Below, piece after piece: positions 1 through 5,625 of a DNA stretch of 5,998 nucleotides (the first letter of the stretch is position 1; the number at the start of each line of letters is the position of its first letter). The position numbers and the translations under genes were made by a program. The stretch is from NCBI GenBank assembly GCA_019246495.1, contig JAFAQI010000099.1, positions 1 to 5,998 on the forward strand. The letters are read 5' to 3'. The notes below the pieces were generated by a model that saw nothing but the letters and a program-made list of their open reading frames with translations, searched no databases and had not been told where the DNA came from. The stretch comes from Frankiales bacterium. GTDB lineage: Bacteria > Actinomycetota > Actinomycetes > JAFAQI01.

Positions 1-688
1 GCGCGCCGACCATCGCGCGCACCTGGTTGTGACAGAACGCGTCCGCCTCGGCCTCGATCTCGACGACGTCTTCTCGCCGTACGGCGAGGAGCGCACGCAG
101 CGTCCGCACCGTCGACGCGCCTTCGCGCGGTTTGCAGTACGCCGCGAAGTCGTGCTCCCCCACCAGGCCGGCAGCGGCATCGGTCATCGCCGCCGCGTCG
201 AGCGACCGCGGCCAGGCAAGCGTGTCGCGACGGCGCAACGGATCGGGCACGCCGTCGGTGACGCGATAGCGGTAGCGCCTTGCCAGCGCGGAGAAGCGCG
301 CGTCGAAACCGTCCGGCGCGGGCGAGATCCGGCGTACGACGACGTCGTCCGGCAGGACGCCGCCCAGTCGGCGGGCGAGGGTCTCGCCGTCGACAGCGCC
401 GGATCCCTCCGGCAGGTCCACGTGCGCCACCTGCCCGGCGGCGTGGACCCCGGCGTCGGTGCGACCGGCCACGGTGAGCTGCGGCGGACTGGGGAGCCGG
501 AGCACCTGGGCCAAGGCGTCGGCGAGAGTCCCCTCGACCGTGCGCCGGCCGGGCTGCCGGGCCCAGCCGGAGAAGTCGGTGCCGTCGTAGGAGAGATCGA
601 TCCGCCACCGCCGCAACGGCTGCGGGGAAGCGTCGAGCCCGCCGTCCCGGAGAGGGACGACGGGCTCGGCACGCTGATCCGAGGTCAC
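1..688 (-). CDS. truA: tRNA pseudouridine(38-40) synthase TruA, 3' end beyond the window
   Basis: TruA isomerises uridines at positions 38-40 of the tRNA anticodon arm to pseudouridine in the cytoplasm. The window holds 229 codons and the 3' end lies off the left edge. Family motifs seen: [14 protein letters not shown] (residues 29-42), the catalytic loop [10 protein letters not shown] (74-83) with the nucleophile Asp78, [15 protein letters not shown] in the middle, and [15 protein letters not shown] at the truncated end. The GTG at 686-688 was chosen because its reading frame holds all these motifs and it overlaps the rplQ stop as GTGA, a classic arrangement for translational coupling. A GAGGA sequence directly abuts the GTG. 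This start gives about 25 extra residues before the conserved core. A TTG at codon 25 is the only other candidate I noticed, but it has no ribosome-binding site. truA downstream of rplQ is a common actinobacterial order. The identity is secure; the start is fairly sure. Confidence 0.95.
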   Translation of the reverse strand, partial: MTSDQRAEPVVPLRDGGLDASPQPLRRWRIDLSYDGTDFSGWARQPGRRTVEGTLADALAQVLRLPSPPQLTVAGRTDAGVHAAGQVAHVDLPEGSGAVDGETLARRLGGVLPDDVVVRRISPAPDGFDARFSALARRYRYRVTDGVPDPLRRRDTLAWPRSLDAAAMTDAAAGLVGEHDFAAYCKPREGASTVRTLRALLAVRREDVVEIEAEADAFCHNQVRAMVGA

Positions 689-1485
689 TCCTCGGTCTTG
701 TCGCCAGCCTCTGCCGTGTCGGCTGCCTCGGCGTCGGCCGGGGCCTCGTCCGCGGCCTCCGCCGGGGCTTCGTCCGCAGCCGCCTCGGCCGCCGGCGCCT
801 CGTCGGCAGCCGCGGAGTCGGTCACCTCGGTGGCCTCCTCGGTGCGGGCGTCCTCGGCTTCGGCATCGGTGCCGGCGGTCTCTGCCTCGCCCGCCGCATC
901 CGGAGCGACAGCGGGCTCGCCGGACTCGCCCGCGTCGCCGGCCGTCGCGTCGGTCTCGGCGTCGGCAGCGTCCGCTGCGTCCGCCTCCGCCGCGACGTTT
1001 GCAGCGGTCTCGCTCTCGCCCGCGAGGTCGCGAGCGGCCTCGGCGGTCGCTCCGGTCGGCCGGCGACGACGAGCGAAGCGCGAACCACGCGCCTGCTCGG
1101 CCTCTGCGACCGCTTCCTGCGCGACCGTGCGAAACTCCACGAGCTCGATGACCGCCATCGGGGCGTTGTCGCCCTTGCGCGGACCCAGCTTCGTGATGCG
1201 GGTGTAGCCGCCGGGCCGCTCGGCGAAGCCCGGACCGATCTCGGCGAACAGCGAGTGCACGACCTCGCGGTCACGTACGACGGTCAGCACCCGCCGCCGC
1301 GCGTGCAGGTCACCGCGCTTGGCAAACGTGATCAGCCGCTCGGCGAGCGGACGCAGCCGCTTCGCCTTCGCCTCGGTCGTGGTGATCCGGCCGTGCTCGA
1401 ACAACGACGTCGCGAGGTTCGCCAACATCAGCCGTTCGTGGGCCGGACCACCACCGAGACGTGGCCCCTTGGTCGGCGTAGGCAT
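685..1485 (-). CDS. rplQ: 50S ribosomal protein L17 (bL17) with a long acidic C-terminal tail
   Basis: L17 is a structural protein of the large ribosomal subunit. Residues 1-117 are a complete L17 core: the N-terminal motif [20 protein letters not shown] (residues 11-30), the basic helix [20 protein letters not shown] (40-59), and the C-terminal strand [10 protein letters not shown] (108-117). The start ATG has a GGAG eight bases upstream. The protein is 266 residues, against about 127 in E. coli and, from memory, about 170-180 in Streptomyces and Mycobacterium. The excess is a tail: a basic patch ([12 protein letters not shown], 132-143) followed by about 120 residues made almost only of Ala, Glu, Asp, Thr, Gly, Ser and Pro. 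This should be intrinsically disordered and strongly acidic. The gene follows rpoA after an 87-base gap with a stem-loop, and its TGA overlaps the truA start. The core identity is certain; the function of the tail is unknown. Confidence 0.97.
   Translation of the reverse strand: MPTPTKGPRLGGGPAHERLMLANLATSLFEHGRITTTEAKAKRLRPLAERLITFAKRGDLHARRRVLTVVRDREVVHSLFAEIGPGFAERPGGYTRITKLGPRKGDNAPMAVIELVEFRTVAQEAVAEAEQARGSRFARRRRPTGATAEAARDLAGESETAANVAAEADAADAADAETDATAGDAGESGEPAVAPDAAGEAETAGTDAEAEDARTEEATEVTDSAAADEAPAAEAAADEAPAEAADEAPADAEAADTAEAGDKTEE
736..807 (-). repeat. Degenerate in-frame repeat in the L17 tail (three ADEAPA copies)
   Basis: Within rplQ, codons 227-232, 237-242 and 245-250 each encode ADEAPA, at bases 790-807, 760-777 and 736-753. 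Each 18-base copy differs from the others at a few third positions. The flanking codons are mostly Ala and Glu. The pattern looks like slippage or unequal exchange in an Ala/Glu/Asp-rich coding tract followed by synonymous drift. It is part of the gene, not a separate element. Confidence 0.75.
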
Positions 1486-1529
1486 CTGTCCTGCTCCCTG
1501 GTCGCTGTTCTTGTCTGTGGCTTTCAGTC

Positions 1530-1568
1530 CCGCCCGGCAACGTGAGCGAAGCGAGCGTTGTCGGGCGG
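1530..1568 (-). promoter_or_regulatory. Stem-loop between rpoA and rplQ
   Basis: The arms 1530-1542 (CCGCCCGGCAACG on the plus strand) and 1556-1568 (CGTTGTCGGGCGG) are complementary over 13 bp, except position 1537 against 1561, which is a C/A mismatch in the minus-strand transcript. The 13-base loop contains GAGCGAAGCGAG on the plus strand, which reads the same forwards and backwards on one strand (mirror symmetry). The structure starts four bases after the rpoA TAG stop. No T-rich tract follows it, and rplQ begins 45 bases downstream. A complete intrinsic terminator is therefore unlikely. A partial attenuator, an RNA-stability or processing element, or a dispersed palindromic repeat are all possible. 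Confidence 0.7.
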
Positions 1569-1572
1569 ATTT

Positions 1573-2616
1573 CTAATACTGCTCGGTCTCGGCGAAGCCG
1601 GCGTCGCCGCCGTCGCCGTCCTCGACGCCGTAGCCGTCGTCGCCGTACGACGAGATGACGGCCGACGGGTCGAAGCCGGGCGGGCTGTCCTTGAGGGCGA
1701 GGCCCATCGAGTGCAGCTTGCCCTTGACCTCGTCGATCGACTTGGCACCGAAGTTGCGGATGTCCATGAGGTCGGCCTCGCTGCGCGAGACGAGCTCACC
1801 GACGGAGTGGATGCCTTCGCGCTTGAGGCAGTTGTAAGAGCGGACCGTGAGGTCGAGCTCCTCGATCGGCAGCGCGAGGTCGGCGAGCAGCTGGGCGTCG
1901 GTGGGCGACGGGCCGATCTCGATGCCTTCCGCACTCTCGTCGAGTTCGCGGGCGAGACCGAACAGCTCGACGAGCGTGTGCCCGGCCGACGCCAGAGCAG
2001 TGCGCGGCGTCACCGACGGCTTGGTCTCGACGTCGACGATCAGCCGGTCGAAGTCGGTCCGCTGCTCGACACGAGTTGCCTCGACCTTGTAGGTCACCTT
2101 GAGCACCGGCGAATAGATCGAGTCGATCGGCACGACGCCGATCGGCTGGCCGGGCTGCTTGTTCTGCACGGCCGAGACGTAGCCGCGGCCGCGCTCGACG
2201 GTGAACTCGATCTCGAGCTTGCCCTTGCCGTTGAGCGTGGCGAGGTGCAGGTCGGGGTTGTGGATCTCGACGCCGGCCGGCGGCGCGATGTCCGCGGCGG
2301 TGACGGCGCCGGGGCCCTGCTTGCGCAGGTACATGACGACCGGCTCGTCGTGCTCGCTCGAGACGACGAGGCTCTTGATGTTGAGGATGAGGTCGGTGAC
2401 GTCTTCCTTCACGCCCGCGACGGTCGAGAACTCGTGCAGCACGTCGGCGATGCGGATCGACGTGACGGCCGCGCCGGGGATGCTCGACAGCAACGTACGC
2501 CGAAGCGAGTTGCCGAGCGTGTAGCCGAAGCCGGGCTCGAGCGGTTCGATGATGAACCGCGACCGGGTGTCGTTGATCGGCTCTTCGGAGAGAGTCGGAC
2601 GCTGTGCGATGAGCAA
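1573..2616 (-). CDS. rpoA: DNA-directed RNA polymerase subunit alpha
   Basis: The alpha subunit dimerises to nucleate RNA polymerase assembly and, through its C-terminal domain, contacts UP-element DNA and activators. The 347-residue product is full length for actinobacteria. The N-terminal domain (about residues 1-232) contains [20 protein letters not shown] (21-40) and the dimerisation and assembly segments. A linker precedes the C-terminal domain (about 246-312), where [20 protein letters not shown] (256-275) carries Arg259, equivalent to the DNA-binding Arg265 of E. coli. The last 26 residues are Gly/Asp-rich and end in AETEQY, as in related actinobacteria. The start is a TTG (2614-2616), supported by AGGAAGG seven bases upstream and by the canonical N-terminus [12 protein letters not shown]. 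The nearby upstream ATG is in another frame. A 60-base gap with only a weak 5-bp hairpin (2636-2657) separates it from rpsD, so it is probably cotranscribed with the ribosomal genes. Confidence 0.98.
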   Translation of the reverse strand: MLIAQRPTLSEEPINDTRSRFIIEPLEPGFGYTLGNSLRRTLLSSIPGAAVTSIRIADVLHEFSTVAGVKEDVTDLILNIKSLVVSSEHDEPVVMYLRKQGPGAVTAADIAPPAGVEIHNPDLHLATLNGKGKLEIEFTVERGRGYVSAVQNKQPGQPIGVVPIDSIYSPVLKVTYKVEATRVEQRTDFDRLIVDVETKPSVTPRTALASAGHTLVELFGLARELDESAEGIEIGPSPTDAQLLADLALPIEELDLTVRSYNCLKREGIHSVGELVSRSEADLMDIRNFGAKSIDEVKGKLHSMGLALKDSPPGFDPSAVISSYGDDGYGVEDGDGGDAGFAETEQY

Positions 2617-2676
2617 GGACTTGCCTTCCTGTCATGGGCGACCGCTATATGACGCCCGGTGGTCGTGCTGGTGGTG

Positions 2677-3303
2677 CTACTTGCTGTAGAGCTCAACAAT
2701 CAGCTGTTCCTGGACCGGCGTGTCGATGACCTGCCGGGCCGGCATGGAGTGGACGAGGATGCGCATCCGGTTGGAGATGACCTCGAGCCACGCGGGCACC
2801 GGACGGCTGCCCGCCTCGGCGCGCGCGATGACGAACGGTGTCATCTCGATGCTCGACGGCCGCACCTCGATGATGTCGCTCTCGCTGACGAGGAACGACG
2901 GGATGTCGACCTTGCGGCCGTTGACGAGGAAGTGGCCGTGCTTGACGAGCTGGCGGGCCATGTCACGGCTGTGCGCGAACCCGGCGCGGTAGACGACGTT
3001 GTCGAGCCGTCGCTCGAGCAGCTGGAGCAGGTTCTCGCCGGTCTTGCCGGGACGCCGGTTGGCCTCCTCGTAGTAGCGGCGGAACTGCTTCTCGAGTACG
3101 CCGTAGATGCGCGCGCACTTCTGCTTCTCGCGCTTCTGCAGCAGGTACTCGCTGTCCTTCGTGCGACCGCGGCCGTGCTCACCCGGCGGGTAGGGCCGGA
3201 TCTCGATCGGGCACTTCGGCGACTCGCACTTGCTGCCCTTGAGGAACAGCTTCATCTTCTCGCGGCGGCAACGCTTGCAGTCCGCTCCGGTGTACCTAGC
3301 CAT
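2677..3303 (-). CDS. rpsD: 30S ribosomal protein S4 (uS4), zinc-binding form
   Basis: S4 is a primary 16S rRNA binding protein that starts assembly of the small-subunit body. In other bacteria it also represses its own operon and takes part in rRNA antitermination. The 208-residue product has a four-cysteine N-terminal cluster (Cys9, Cys12, Cys26, Cys31; spacing CX2C-X13-CX4C), which identifies the zinc-carrying (C+) paralogue type. It is followed by [12 protein letters not shown] (36-47) and an S4 RNA-binding domain at about residues 98-148 ([12 protein letters not shown] to [10 protein letters not shown]). The C-terminus [10 protein letters not shown] is typical. The ATG lies three bases after the rpsK stop. 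A GGAGG within the rpsK 3' end sits nine bases upstream, so the start is secure. Mycobacterium and Streptomyces, as I recall, use zinc-free S4, and Streptomyces keeps it outside this operon. Confidence 0.98.
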   Translation of the reverse strand: MARYTGADCKRCRREKMKLFLKGSKCESPKCPIEIRPYPPGEHGRGRTKDSEYLLQKREKQKCARIYGVLEKQFRRYYEEANRRPGKTGENLLQLLERRLDNVVYRAGFAHSRDMARQLVKHGHFLVNGRKVDIPSFLVSESDIIEVRPSSIEMTPFVIARAEAGSRPVPAWLEVISNRMRILVHSMPARQVIDTPVQEQLIVELYSK

Positions 3304-3306
3304 TGC

Positions 3307-3711
3307 TCAGACCCTCCGCCGCTTGGGCGGGCGGCATCCGTTGTGTGGTGTAGGTGTGACGTCGCTGATCGTGCCGACCTCCAGGCCGACCGCCTGCAAC
3401 GAGCGGATCGCGGTCTCCCGGCCGGAGCCGGGACCCTTCACGAACACGTCGACCTTGCGCATGCCGTGCTCCTGCGCGCGGCGGGCGGCGGCCTCGGCTG
3501 CCATCTGCGCGGCGAACGGCGTCGACTTGCGGGAGCCCTTGAAGCCCACCTGGCCGGCGCTCGCCCAGGAGATCACGTTGCCCATCGGGTCGGTGATCGA
3601 GACGATCGTGTTGTTGAACGTGCTCTTGATGTGGGCGTGCCCGTGAGCGACGTTCTTCTTCTCCTTGCGGCGCACCTTCTTCGCGGCCGTCTTCTTCGCT
3701 GCGCCAGGCAT
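3307..3711 (-). CDS. rpsK: 30S ribosomal protein S11 (uS11)
   Basis: S11 lies on the platform of the small subunit near the mRNA exit and contacts the Shine-Dalgarno region. The 134-residue product has a basic N-terminal extension ([15 protein letters not shown], 6-20), then [18 protein letters not shown] (24-41), [17 protein letters not shown] (60-76) and the conserved C-terminus [14 protein letters not shown]. Asn124 in the PHNGC motif matches the residue that is converted to isoaspartate in E. coli S11. The ATG overlaps the rpsM stop by one base (TAATG) and has only a weak purine stretch upstream. Translation is therefore probably coupled to rpsM. The stop is separated from rpsD by three bases. 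Confidence 0.98.
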   Translation of the reverse strand: MPGAAKKTAAKKVRRKEKKNVAHGHAHIKSTFNNTIVSITDPMGNVISWASAGQVGFKGSRKSTPFAAQMAAEAAARRAQEHGMRKVDVFVKGPGSGRETAIRSLQAVGLEVGTISDVTPTPHNGCRPPKRRRV

Positions 3712-4091
3712 TACTTCTTACCTGCCTTCTTCTTGCCGGCCACGGTCTTGCGCGGGCCCTTGCGGGTGCGCGCGTTGGTGTGCGTGCGCTGGCCCCGGAC
3801 GGGCAGGCCACGGCGGTGCCGGATGCCCTGGTAGGACCCGATCTCGATCTTGCGCCGGATGTCGGCCTGGACCTCGCGGCGGAGGTCACCTTCGACCCGG
3901 TACGTCGCTTCGATCCAGTCCCGGAGCTTGACCAGGTCGTCGTCAGTCAGGTCGCGGACCCGGATGTCGGCGTTGACGCCGGTCTGGAGCAGGGTCTCGC
4001 GAGCGCGGCTACGGCCGATGCCGTAGATGTAGGTGAGGGCGATCTCCAGCCGCTTCTCGCGCGGCAGGTCGACGCCGACAAGGCGTGCCAT
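3711..4091 (-). CDS. rpsM: 30S ribosomal protein S13 (uS13)
   Basis: S13 sits in the head of the small subunit. It forms inter-subunit bridges and contacts P-site tRNA through its basic tail. The 126-residue product is of normal length. It begins [20 protein letters not shown], has the conserved turn [10 protein letters not shown] (21-30), [20 protein letters not shown] (85-104) and a Lys/Arg-rich C-terminus ending in GKKKAGKK. An AAAGGAG (4104-4110) lies 12 bases before the ATG, which is somewhat far, but the N-terminus matches the family and no better start exists. It follows a 153-base structured leader and is the first gene of the compact rpsM-rpsK-rpsD block. Confidence 0.98.
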   Translation of the reverse strand: MARLVGVDLPREKRLEIALTYIYGIGRSRARETLLQTGVNADIRVRDLTDDDLVKLRDWIEATYRVEGDLRREVQADIRRKIEIGSYQGIRHRRGLPVRGQRTHTNARTRKGPRKTVAGKKKAGKK

Positions 4092-4116
4092 GTGGGCTCG
4101 CTACTCCTTTGCCTCT

Positions 4117-4201
4117 CGCGGAGGTCTCCCGCGTCACCGCCCCTGTCGAGCCCCGACAGGGCCCCGGCCTCCGCGCCGGGGGTCGGCGTACAGGTACGCC
4201 G
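4117..4201 (-). promoter_or_regulatory. Tandem-hairpin leader upstream of rpsM
   Basis: The gap between rpmJ and rpsM contains consecutive inverted repeats. In transcript order they are: 4184-4201 (CGGCGTAC/GTACGCCG, 8 bp, 2-base loop); 4162-4181 (CCCCGGC/GCCGGGG, 7 bp, 6-base loop); 4141-4161 (CCCTGTCG/CGACAGGG, 8 bp, 5-base loop); and a weaker 4117-4133 (5 bp, 7-base loop). The second and third abut with no spacer. All stems except the weak one are perfect. The array ends just before the AAAGGAG of rpsM. No U-tract follows any stem, so simple termination is not indicated. By analogy with the E. coli alpha operon, where S4 represses translation at the rpsM leader, this could be an autoregulatory RNA. 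The resemblance is positional only. Confidence 0.6.
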
Positions 4202-4244
4202 TTGGTGCGCGCTAACTCTGGTGCGCTGCTAGCCCTGCGTCACA

Positions 4245-4358
4245 TCAGCCTTGGCGCTGCTTGTGGCGCAGGTTCTCGCAGATCACCATGACCCGCCCGT
4301 GACGGCGGATCACCTTGCACTTGTCACAGATCTTCTTGACGCTCGGCTTGACCTTCAC
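4245..4358 (-). CDS. rpmJ: 50S ribosomal protein L36 (bL36), zinc-binding form
   Basis: L36 is the smallest protein of the large subunit and has a zinc ribbon. The gene is 37 codons with a GTG start, and it translates to [15 protein letters not shown] followed by [22 protein letters not shown]. The zinc ligands are Cys11, Cys14, Cys27 and His32 (CX2C-X12-CX4H), so this is the C+ type. The GTG start is fixed by the invariant [11 protein letters not shown]-terminus. A GGAG lies 11 bases upstream. An ATG 18 bases upstream of the GTG opens a frame that stops after six codons and is not the start. It follows infA by 27 bases, in the standard infA-rpmJ pairing. The length equals the family norm. 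Confidence 0.97.
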   Translation of the reverse strand: MKVKPSVKKICDKCKVIRRHGRVMVICENLRHKQRQG

Positions 4359-4385
4359 GATCGCTGTGTCTCCATCGTTGCGGGC

Positions 4386-4607
4386 CTACTTGTAGCGGTA
4401 GACGATGCGACCGCGGGACAGGTCGTAGGGGGACAGTTCGACGACGACCCGGTCTTCCGGAAGGATGCGGATGTAGTGCTGCCGCATCTTGCCGCTGATG
4501 TGCGCCAAGACCCGGTGACCGTTGGCGAGCTCGACGCGGAACATGGCGTTCGGCAGTGGCTCGACAACGCGCCCCTCGATCTCGATGGCGCCTTCCTTCT
4601 TCGGCAT
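4386..4607 (-). CDS. infA: Translation initiation factor IF-1
   Basis: IF-1 binds the A site of the 30S subunit during initiation and cooperates with IF-2 and IF-3. The 73-residue product is one OB-fold (S1-like) domain of normal length. It contains [20 protein letters not shown] (6-25), [20 protein letters not shown] (29-48) and the C-terminus [15 protein letters not shown], and looks nearly identical to actinobacterial IF-1. A GGAGG sits only two bases before the ATG, an unusually close spacing, but the N-terminus fits the family and no alternative is plausible. A good promoter lies about 70 bases upstream. infA therefore probably opens a transcription unit running into rpmJ and the ribosomal genes. 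Confidence 0.98.
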   Translation of the reverse strand: MPKKEGAIEIEGRVVEPLPNAMFRVELANGHRVLAHISGKMRQHYIRILPEDRVVVELSPYDLSRGRIVYRYK

Positions 4608-4675
4608 GTCCTCCGGCTTCTGTCCTCGTCGTGACGCGGGCGTGCGAACTCTCGGCTCGGTTGAGCCAACGGATG

Positions 4676-4704
4676 AGTCTACGTGACCCCCCGCTCACGC
4701 TCAA
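4676..4704 (-). promoter_or_regulatory. Predicted sigma-70-type promoter of infA
   Basis: On the minus strand the -35 element TTGAGC (4699-4704) and the -10 element TAGACT (4676-4681) are separated by exactly 17 bases. They fit the actinobacterial housekeeping consensus (TTGAC-like and TANNNT). Transcription would start near 4669-4670, giving an untranslated leader of about 62 bases before the infA ATG at 4607. The site begins four bases after a large palindrome that follows map, the expected position for a new start within the cluster. Experimental start-site data would be needed to confirm it. Confidence 0.65.
4682..4699 (-). promoter_or_regulatory. Operator-like inverted repeat within the infA promoter
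   Basis: The infA promoter spacer holds CGTGA-N8-TCACG, an inverted repeat with 5-bp arms. It overlaps the last base of the -35 element and ends one base before the -10 element. This is a position where a bound repressor would block RNA polymerase. The arms are short and the spacer carries a run of six G on the minus strand, so chance occurrence is possible. No regulator is identifiable. Confidence 0.3.
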
Positions 4705-4708
4705 ATCC

Positions 4709-4772
4709 CGTTGATCATGGGCATTCGAGCGCGACGCGCCGGGCGTGTCGCCCAGTTTGCCCATGATCAACG
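4709..4772 (-). terminator. Composite palindrome after map, possible terminator
   Basis: The arms CGTTGATCATGGGCA (4709-4723) and TGCCCATGATCAACG (4758-4772) form a perfect 15-bp inverted repeat. The 34-base interior contains a second stem, GCGACGCGC (4731-4739) with GCGTGTCGC (4743-4751), with one imperfect pair. Each outer arm includes the palindrome TGATCA. The structure begins three bases after the map stop and ends four bases before the infA -35 element. It could end transcription from the adk-map side. No run of T follows it on the minus strand, so a standard intrinsic terminator is not complete. A mobile or dispersed palindromic repeat is the main alternative. Confidence 0.6.
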
Positions 4773-4775
4773 AAG

Positions 4776-5600
4776 TCAGGCGGAGGTGCGGAGGGCTCCC
4801 ATGGCCGACAGGCGGGCGGCACCGCCGTCGAGCGCGGTCAGGACCCACGGTCCGGCCTCGGTGAGCGTGAACGTGTGCTCGAAGTGGGCGGAAGCCGCAC
4901 CGTCGCGGGTCACCACGGTCCACTCGTCGTCGAGGACCCGGGTCTCCCGCCCGCCGAGGTTGACCATGGGCTCGACCGCGAGCGCGAGACCCCGGACGAG
5001 CTCCGGGCCCTTCGCCATTCGCCGGCCGACGTAGTTGTAGACCTGCGGGTCCTGGTGCATCTGCGTGCCGATGCCGTGCCCGACGTACTCCTCCACGATC
5101 CCCCAGCTCCCGCCGAGGGGGTGCGGCTGCGACCGGACGTAGTCCTCGATCGCCCGCGAGATGTCGATCAGCCGGCCGCCGAGCCGGGCCGCCGCGATGC
5201 CGTGCCAGAGCGACTCCTCGGTCACCCGCAGCAGCTCCGCCAGCTCCGGCTTGACCTGCCCGACGGGCACCGTCACCGCGGCGTCGCCGTGGTAGCCCTC
5301 GACGATTGCGCCGCAGTCGATCGAGATGACGTCGCCCTCCTGGACGACCGCCTTGGGCGACGGGATGCCGTGCACGATCTCGCTGTTGATCGAGGTGCAG
5401 ATGCACGCCGGGAAGCCCCGGTAACCCTTGAACGAGGGGATCGCGCCCTCGCCGCGGATCGACTCCTCGGCGATCGCGTCCAGGTCGGCGGTCGACACCC
5501 CGGGCGCGACGGCGGCCTTGAGCTTCTCCAGGGTCCGGCCGACGACCAGGCCCGCTTCGCGCATGAGCCCGATCTCGTGCTCGTTCTTGTACTCGATCAT
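4776..5600 (-). CDS. map: Type I methionine aminopeptidase
   Basis: This enzyme removes the initiator methionine from nascent proteins in the cytoplasm using a dinuclear metal centre. The 274-residue product has all the expected ligands: Asp95 and Asp106 in DCGAIVEGYHGD, His175 in YVGHGIG, Glu210 in LAVEPM and Glu241 in FEHTF. His77 in IVHGIP matches the substrate-contacting histidine of E. coli. There is no N-terminal zinc-finger or SH3-binding extension, so it is the short Ia form. The ATG at 5598-5600 gives the usual MIEYKNEHEIGLMREAG start but has no purine-rich ribosome-binding site. A TACCGT sequence lies seven bases before the ATG, which could mean a leaderless mRNA or coupling to adk, 25 bases upstream. 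The adk-map pairing is standard after secY. Confidence 0.97.
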   Translation of the reverse strand: MIEYKNEHEIGLMREAGLVVGRTLEKLKAAVAPGVSTADLDAIAEESIRGEGAIPSFKGYRGFPACICTSINSEIVHGIPSPKAVVQEGDVISIDCGAIVEGYHGDAAVTVPVGQVKPELAELLRVTEESLWHGIAAARLGGRLIDISRAIEDYVRSQPHPLGGSWGIVEEYVGHGIGTQMHQDPQVYNYVGRRMAKGPELVRGLALAVEPMVNLGGRETRVLDDEWTVVTRDGAASAHFEHTFTLTEAGPWVLTALDGGAARLSAMGALRTSA

Positions 5601-5625
5601 CGCGACTACGGTACGCCGAAACGCC

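Noticed and set aside
29..1207. Plus-strand frame of 392 codons with a Ser/Ala-rich stretch opposite truA and rplQ
   Set aside because: The Ser/Ala-rich part is the reverse complement of the L17 acidic tail (GCC/GAC/GAG codons read as Ser and Ala codons). There is no independent evidence for a gene.
1558..2652. Long plus-strand open frame of 364 codons opposite rpoA
   Set aside because: It lies entirely antisense to a clear rpoA and its composition follows the reverse complement of GC-rich codons. It shows no recognisable domain. It is a shadow frame.
2636..2657. Small hairpin and AT-rich TATA stretch between rpsD and rpoA
   Set aside because: The stem is only 5 bp with a 12-base loop. CATATAG has no -35 partner at a usable distance, so neither a terminator nor a promoter is supported.
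2659..3834. Plus-strand open frame of 391 codons opposite rpsD, rpsK and part of rpsM
   Set aside because: It spans three certain ribosomal genes in antisense and shows no family motif. It is produced by third-position GC bias.
4202..4244. Possible separate promoter for rpsM upstream of the hairpin array
   Set aside because: I found no -10 and -35 pair with acceptable spacing. TAGCAG and TTAGCG alone are not convincing.
4324..5406. Minus-strand frame of 360 codons crossing map, the map-infA gap and infA
   Set aside because: It runs in another frame through two certain genes and the palindrome between them. Its Arg/Gly-rich translation has no motif.
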